Of a stretch of DNA of 64,000 nt, positions 58,670 to 64,000 are shown in pieces. This DNA comes from Linnemannia elongata (Eukaryota; Mortierellomycota; Mortierellomycetes; Mortierellales; Mortierellaceae), in the NCBI GenBank assembly GCA_036320915.1, contig JAXBDG010000025.1, forward strand, positions 1-64,000, written 5' to 3'. Position numbers and translations under genes: made by a program. Positions within the stretch are counted from its first letter, which is position 1. Every line of letters starts with the position of its first letter. The notes below the pieces were generated by a model. It was not told the DNA's origin, searched no databases, and worked only from the letters and a program-made list of their open reading frames with translations.

Positions 58670-59756
58670 TTATTTTTTTTCTTTTTGTTTGAACATTTCA
58701 TCTCGAAGTACTCCTTTCTGCTCGTACCCACAGTGAGAAAAAAGATTGACAGAAGTAGTCTCCCCTTTAGTGCAGGCTGGCAAGGCAACATCAAGCACGT
58801 TTTCCGGCTGGTGTGGGAAAATTAAATTGTCATATCGTTCTAACCATCTCTTCAACTGTGAGAAGCCAACCTCGATGGAGTTGAGCTGAGGTGAGTAGGG
58901 CGGGAGATAAAATAATAAAGCGCCTCGGGTAGCAATTGCCTCTTCCAATTGACTGTACATGTGGATTCTGGCATTATCCATAATAACAATCGAATTGGGC
59001 AAAGGGTAAGGATTAAGGAGAGGAAGGATGTTTTGAAGAAAAGCTTGATGGAAGGAGGTACGAGTGAACGTGCCAGAGGTGGTCGACCAGCCTTGAAAGC
59101 CGTTCTTGTCCATCGCAGCTAATAGAGAGACTCGTTTGCCACGGGAAAATGGAAGGATAACAATGGCTGGTTCTCCTTTTTTGGACCAGGCATATCGACG
59201 GAGGGCCGCTCTGCCATCCTTGCTTGACTCATCAATGAAGACCAGCTGCTCGGGATAGTTATAAAAGACTTGAAGGCGTTGTTGGTAATCGACCAGCTCT
59301 TGTGGGCCAGCTTCGCGCGCTCTCTTCTGGAGTACCTTTCTAGTAAGACCCAAATCATGGCGGAGTGCTCGACAAATGGTAGGGAGAGAGGTGTTTGTCA
59401 AGGTTGGAAAGGATGCTCGAAGTATGTCTCGCAGTTCCTCCATCAAAAAGCAAGGGTGTTCCTTCACATAGTCGCGGACATATTCGTTCACAATGGGTGG
59501 CCAACGAGAACGAGTGTTACGAACTTGGACTTTCATCACGACTCCCTCTTGATTGAAAAGTTCTATCAAAGAGTGAAATGAATTAGCAAACGTACCAAAA
59601 GTGTCAAGGATGATTTTGCAGTCGAAAAGAATACATACCAGCCCAGACCGAAATAGTTCGTGGTGAAACTCCCATAAGGTGGGCAACGTGTTCCTTCTCA
59701 TAACCTTGAAAGCAATAAAGGTTGATGGCAACCCAGCGTAAGTCTTCGGAATACAT
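58670..59756 (-). CDS. IS630/Tc1-type DDE transposase (intact)
   Basis: Two exons on the minus strand, 59756-59639 and 59562-58670, join to 1,011 nt (336 aa) without breaks. Exon 1 gives an HTH (MYSEDLRWVAINLYCFQGYE to GVSPRTISVWAE), and a second helix-rich region follows (YVKEHPCFLMEELRDIL). The DDE_3 catalytic core shows QLVFIDESSKDG (first Asp), SIVIMDNARIH (second Asp) and SPQLNSIEVGFSQLKRW (Glu), the arrangement of the IS630-Tc1-mariner group. The single long ORF reads through the intron in a wrong frame at its N-terminus, so the spliced model is better. TA-flanked terminal repeats were not found with confidence. Confidence 0.85.
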
Positions 59757-60502
59757 TTTATGAAATCCAAGGAGAATAGGGAGGACGACGAGGGAGGAAG
59801 GAGGGAGGAAGGAGGAGTGAAAAAGAAAAGAAAAGTACCGTTTTACAGGCTTACTGGCCCTTCCTTTGGCTCACATGATCAGGATAACACTTAATACTAC
59901 ACTTCAAGAAGCACTACTGGTTTTTACACTTTTAAAAGTGCAAAAGCCAGTAAGGTCTTCAGCGAGGAGGTGTCATTGTTTTGTTTTTGAGCAAGCTACG
60001 TTGTTTTTTAGCTATTTTACAAATGACACTTCACACGAAGTGTTGACATTTCATTTTGAGGTGTCATTACCCTTAAGTCACCAAAAAATTGAAGTGTCAC
60101 CCTTCACACCCCGTTCAAAGATTTTGGATGAAATGCGCAATAATTGTAGCGAACAAGGGGGGGATTTGGATAAACAAAGGACCTTCTAACCTTCTCCAAT
60201 GAAGCATGCACAGGCAAAGATGTTTATGTGTATTGCGTTGTGAAAACAAAGCAGACACGGTTAAGTGTAGGTTAAAGTAAATCGATGATATGCTGGTAAT
60301 TTTCAATTCCAGAGGCTTCAACGACAAAGTTCGATCCTTCGACTAATGGGACGATTGATGAAAGAAGGAAGTAACAAAGCAGAGATTAGAAACCTGCTTT
60401 TACTTAATATTACCATACACTTTTCTTCCATCTCATGCTTACTACCTTTTTTTTTTTACCTCTTTTTTTGTATTTTAGGCAGAGAGGCTGGTACTGTACT
60501 TT
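59757..60502. other. Spacer upstream of IS630-type transposase
   Basis: No gene. GTCACC...AAAATTGAAGTGTCAC at about 60,078-60,098 resembles GTCACC...AAAATTAAAGTGTCAC at about 57,346-57,376 in direct orientation. The two repeats bracket the transposase pair. Confidence 0.4.
59916..59951. repeat. 36-bp near-perfect palindrome
   Basis: ACTGGTTTTTACACTTTT is followed directly by AAAAGTGCAAAAGCCAGT, with 2 mismatches in 18 pairs. Outer bases CTTACTGGC (about 59,850) and GCCAGTAAG (59,946-59,954) form a second inverted pair. It lies 160 bp upstream of the transposase start, so it could be a regulatory or terminal hairpin of that element. Confidence 0.55.
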
Positions 60503-61743
60503 TTACAGGCGGGATTTTGTGGGAGAATCATCCGATCCGTTACTGACAACACTTCTTTCCGTCGGTTTGTACTGTCTCTGAATGGATTCCCAAGTGTAAT
60601 CGACTACAACTCTTCGATCGACCGTTTCTTTCAAGATGTGCTTGTGGATACCCATGTTGCCCTTGTGGAGATACTCTGGCCAGTCGATCCCCAAACTCAT
60701 ATCACCACAAAGGACCGCAGGTGCAGCCTTGTCCAGGGCAAGGGTGTTGGCGGCACTGAAATGGCAATCGTACTTGTACATCTTGCCGTACAGCCGCGGG
60801 ATCCGGTATGCGTTCGCAAGGAGTCGTCGTAGGTCCTCTTCATTCTTCTTCAGAGCCAGAACCAACTCCTCGGAAAACCTTTGACGGAACCGAGACTCGA
60901 AATCCTGGATGCTGTACATGTGGGCTCGAATGTCGGTTGAGATCCTCCCTCGAGGTGGGGGGTTTGCCGACTGCCAGTACTTTCCATAAGAATGAAACAG
61001 GACATCAATCGGTAGTCGAGCAAAGGAACTGGTACAACTGTGAAAGACAGGAATTCTTTCAAAAGTACAATCGGCTGTTGTGGCAGCCATCAAGATCGTT
61101 TTGCAGAGCCAATCGACTGGAATCACATCTATGGCATTCGTCTGGTAGTTCCCCATCGAAAAGTAGAATACCAGATATGCGGACAAAAAAAAAATAAGAA
61201 GATAACAGGAGGGAGAGGTCAGAAGAACTTAAAGTAACCAGAAAAGGAAAATGTCGCGGTCAGGTGAAAAAATTGACAAACGCGAAATCGTACCGACTTG
61301 CCCGCCCACTCCTGAATGACACCTAAGCCGCATAAAACCGAGCAGGCCGCAAGCCCTGTCATCCCTTCCACCCAACCAGCAACTGGCTCCGATAAAGCAC
61401 CTCCAATCGCCGAGGGTCTCACGATTACTATCGGCACCTGCCACTGCTTGTACCGGGAATGGAAAAGCGACTCTGTAAGGGTCTTGCTTGCAATGTACGT
61501 GTTCTCAAAGACCCTCAAGACCTCGCACTCGTAAGAATCAAAATCCTCTCCTCTCTCCATCATCATTTCGATCTTGTCAAAGACTGTTTCGGTGTCCCCA
61601 AGTCGAAACGGGTAGATTTTTTCTCCAACCACCTGACCATCCATATGAATGTTAACAAACGCTGTCGAGAGATGGACAAAAGCTGAGAGATGTTGCATCC
61701 CTTGAGCGACCTTGATCATTCGAAGGGGTCCATAGCAGTTTAA
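60503..61743 (-). pseudogene. Fatty acyl-CoA reductase-like gene, 5'-truncated
   Basis: Two minus-strand exons (61743-61294 and 61141-60503) join in phase to 362 aa. The sequence LNCYGPLRMIKVAQGM, FVHLSTAFVN, NTYIASKTLTE (the Tyr-x3-Lys catalytic pair of short-chain-type reductases), VIVRPSAIGGALSEPVAGW and IDVIPVDW match the NAD_binding_4/FAR fold. FARs reduce fatty acyl-CoA to fatty alcohol with NADPH. The first exon starts at a splice acceptor. The expected upstream exons with the GxxGxxG nucleotide-binding motif are not visible before the next gene, so about 130-150 N-terminal residues are missing. Relic or partial duplicate. Confidence 0.75.
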
Positions 61744-61950
61744 CTATCGAATTGAAGTCACGATAATAAAAAATAGTTATGTATGTTAGAAACTGTGAGA
61801 TGCTTCGTCACTGTTCTTTGGATGCGAGGACTCTTACTGCTTTTCGCATGTTTGCTGGCGAAAGAAAAAAATATTGTTTGCCGCTTCTAATACTTACATA
61901 CATACACTCGCACTTATCTACCTTCCTTTTCCGCCCGCCACTATTGAGTT

Positions 61951-62148
61951 ATGCCCACCAAGACTGCCGACGCGTCCACGAATACAGAGGTTGTAGGGGT
62001 GGATTCCTCATTCCCCTCTCCTTCTTCTTCGTCAAGCAACCCTGCCACACTGGGAACTCACGCCGACGACTTGGCCAACCTAGGTGACCTCCCCTTAAGA
62101 ACCATACATGATCCGGTAAAGTTGGAATGGAACGCGGGTGACGATTAA
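61951..62148 (+). CDS. Small hypothetical ORF
   Basis: 65 aa from ATG 61,951 after a CT-rich leader. It is Ser/Asp-rich (MPTKTADASTNTEVVGVDSS) with no family recognised, and ends in GDD. It could be real because its leader resembles those of neighbours. No other support. Confidence 0.3.
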   Translation: MPTKTADASTNTEVVGVDSSFPSPSSSSSNPATLGTHADDLANLGDLPLRTIHDPVKLEWNAGDD

Positions 62149-62284
62149 TAGGGAATTTTATGTGTTTCGTATTTTCTACTAGTTTGTTTAAATCCTTTAG
62201 AAGGAAGGAAAAGATATCATATATCTGCAAAGCCCAGTTTATTTGGTGTGTATAGATAATAATGCGTCACGCCTTTCTACGCGC

Positions 62285-62638
62285 TTACTCGGAGCCGTGG
62301 CACCAGATGACGAACTGGTAACCCGCAGGAACAGACCCGTACTGGAAGTAGTAGCTGCTGGACCTGTCCCACGCTCTGGTCCTGACATAGTTGGTGTCAT
62401 AAAGCGAGACTGCGTACTTGGACCCGACGAGGACGGACTTGTAGCTGAATCCATAGCTTTTGGTGTCGCCAATGGCCTCATGGTCGTAGTCGCACTGAAT
62501 GTGAAGCGTTCTGCCGGAGCAGTCGTCGTTCTCGAAGACCTGGACGTCGTAGGGCATGCTCTGGGCGGCGGTTTGCGTGCATGAGGCTGCCGAGGCGCCA
62601 ATAAGGGACAGGATGCCGAGGTAAAACTTGATGTTCAT
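62285..62638 (-). CDS. Small secreted cysteine protein, beta/gamma-crystallin-like
   Basis: 117 aa from ATG 62,638. The N-terminus MNIKFYLGILSLIGASAASC is a typical signal peptide with likely cleavage after ASA. The mature part has four Cys (SCTQT, DDCSG, IQCDY, IWCHG), enough for two disulfides. It has the pattern VQVFENDDCSG...SYKSVLVGSKYAVSLYDTNY, which recalls beta/gamma-crystallin Greek-key repeats found in small secreted fungal and bacterial proteins. That family call is by eye. Size and secretion fit an effector-like or cell-surface role. The open frame extends upstream of the ATG, but the signal peptide fixes the start. Confidence 0.65.
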   Translation of the reverse strand: MNIKFYLGILSLIGASAASCTQTAAQSMPYDVQVFENDDCSGRTLHIQCDYDHEAIGDTKSYGFSYKSVLVGSKYAVSLYDTNYVRTRAWDRSSSYYFQYGSVPAGYQFVIWCHGSE

Positions 62639-62829
62639 TGCGATGCCTTGTGGTGGGAAGGGGATGTCGAAGGTGGTGTCGATAGGGAACTTGAACAGAG
62701 GACAGGATCCTTTCTCTTTTATAGTACGGAGGCTATTACTATTGTCATGTTTTACTGAGTACTCTACATTCTTTCGACTTTTGGCATTATTGTACATGGT
62801 TGTTTTGAAGAATATGCCGCATATGTGAT

Positions 62830-63062
62830 CCTTGGAGACGCCGCTTCATGGATACGTTGCCACTGAACGGATAAGACGCCGCTTCATGGATAAGACGCCG
62901 CTGAATGGATACGCGGCTGTATGGATAAGACGACGCAGAGGTGAAAAATATCGCAGAGGTGATAATATGTCGCAGAACTGACAAGAGGTCGCGGAATAGA
63001 CAAGATGCCACTGAACAAACAAGATGCCACTGAACAAACAAGACGCCGCGAAGAGAGCTGGA
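62830..63062. repeat. Degenerate tandem repeat
   Basis: About eleven diverged copies of a unit of 17-21 bp close to GACGCCGCTTCATGGATAA or GATGCCACTGAACAAACAA. Two adjacent copies near 63,005-63,042 are identical. Confidence 0.75.
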
Positions 63063-63520
63063 GGCGACGAATCTTGTCCAGCGGGTTGATTTGTGACCGA
63101 ATATGGACTATTGCGCAATAGTCTATTATGTTTTCTGTAACCACAAATGCTCTCGTTTTCCACTCTTTCGACTTTGAAAAGCAACTTTTGTCCCTGCGCC
63201 GCCGTGAACATGGTCCGTTTTTTTAAGTTTTAAACCCTGAAGACCATATGTAGAGTCATGCATGAAAACACTTTTAGTGCACTAGTCTAGGGCAACAGAA
63301 AAGGAAATGGTTGTGTTTTCTTTCTTGCACCTATCGGACTATTGTATAGCGTCAAGTGAGCGTGGCTCTTAGTTATTTTTTGGTGTCTTTGTTTTGCATC
63401 GTTTGCGCGGCGCTTGTAGTCTATTCGTTGAAAGGTAACAGAGCCTCCCTCACCTCTAGCTAATCGAACATGGCTCTTCCATCGACTCGAACAGCAGTAG
63501 GGTTTTCCCGTCAAATCAAT

Positions 63521-63541
63521 TTGCTTGTGCTACACAAGCAA
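63521..63541. repeat. Perfect 9-bp hairpin
   Basis: TTGCTTGTG, loop CTA, CACAAGCAA. It lies about 90 bp before the 28S fragment. Confidence 0.5.
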
Positions 63542-63630
63542 AATTTCAAGGGAACTGAGGAAAAATTCGAGGGAATGGTAGGACAAGATCATGATTGAGC
63601 TATCCCTTTTTCGCTTCTGAGATTTCTGGG

Positions 63631-64000
63631 TAGATATAACTGGCTTGTGGCAGCCTAGCGTTTATAGCGGCGGCGCTTTTTGAACCTTCGATGTCGGCTC
63701 CTCCTATCATACTGAAGCAGAATGTAGTACGCGTTGGATTGCTCACCTACTAATAAGGAACAAGACTTGGAGGTTTGACCTTCCTGATAGGTTAGTTTTA
63801 CCCTCCTTGTGAAATGTTGTTGCAAAAGTAATTTACCTTAGTACGAGAGGAACTGCTCATTCGGATAATATGTGTTTGGGCCTGCCTGAGCAGGCAATGA
63901 CCCGAGGTTATCGTCCGGTATGCTATGGCTGAACGCCTCCAAATCATAAGGCGTGCTAGAACGCCACTATTACCACCTTTCTCCGATTTTTAGTCGAACA
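63631..64000 (+). pseudogene. Degenerate 28S rRNA 3' fragment (domains V-VI), copy 3, runs off the window
   Basis: The order is that of 28S rRNA: ATAACTGGCTTGTGGCAG, then TTCGATGTCGGCTCC and CCTATCATACTGAAGCAGAA, GGTTAGTTTTACCCT, the sarcin-ricin loop TTAGTACGAGAGGAAC (about 63,838-63,853), then TATGGCTGAACGCCTCCAA and GTGCTAGAACGCC. Several normally invariant positions differ (an extra TA before ATAACTGG; GGCTCCTCC for GGCTCTTCC), so it is probably not a working rDNA unit. No 28S core lies upstream of 63.6 kb. Confidence 0.85.

Noticed and set aside
62830..63062. CRISPR-like array
   Set aside because: Units are short, contiguous and gradually diverged, with no spacers. The host is eukaryotic.
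63631..64000. A functional rDNA unit at the right edge
   Set aside because: Changes at invariant 28S positions and absence of upstream 28S sequence point to a degenerate fragment, although the continuation lies outside the window.

Overview
The window looks like nuclear DNA from a filamentous fungus, most likely an early-diverging one (Mucoromycota/Mortierellomycota, possibly Mortierellaceae). This is inferred from many short GT-AG introns (about 80-135 nt), CT-rich 5' leaders, expanded F-box/LRR families, a giant sacsin-like gene and abundant class II transposons. It cannot be proven from sequence alone.

Layout. (1) 0.3-11.1 kb: four tandem + strand FAD-dependent monooxygenase genes (A-D) with the same seven-exon structure, including an 11-nt microexon. 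B and D are open; A and C each carry a one-base frameshift. (2) 11.8-12.0 kb: F-box relic. (3) 12,139-39,685: one 27.5-kb mobile element bounded by a perfect 8-bp target-site duplication (GCGCAGTG at 12,131-12,138 and 39,686-39,693). Its ends are near-identical inverted arms of about 5.57 kb, each with the same intact RecQ-type helicase gene pointing inward. The core holds a broken multi-exon Mutator-like (MULE) transposase gene (Ulp1-like protease, FAR1-type zinc region, MULE catalytic domain, SWIM finger) and two small zinc-finger genes. A pogo-type element with TA duplication is nested in a MULE exon, and a 5.4-kb MULE intron contains Pif1/Helitron-helicase and Tc1 relics. (4) 39.7-45 kb: an intact F-box gene and a broken F-box/LRR gene flanked by two short degenerate 28S rRNA fragments. 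(5) 45.5-54.4 kb: a five-exon, 2,846-aa sacsin-like protein with two HSP90-like ATPase regions and a C-terminal BTB domain. (6) 57.4-59.8 kb: a convergent pair, a 404-aa unknown protein and an intact IS630/Tc1-type transposase. (7) 60.5-62.6 kb: a 5'-truncated fatty acyl-CoA reductase, a small ORF and a secreted cysteine protein. (8) 63.6 kb to the end: a degenerate 3' fragment of 28S rRNA.

How it works together. The monooxygenases look like a locally amplified catabolic or secondary-metabolism family. The central element is best read as a giant MULE-like transposon whose terminal repeats have grown to include a helicase gene. Its transposase is now interrupted and frameshifted while its arms stay nearly identical, which suggests recent movement in trans or arm-to-arm gene conversion. 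The rest is accessory, transposon-rich territory with rapidly evolving F-box, sacsin and secreted-protein genes.
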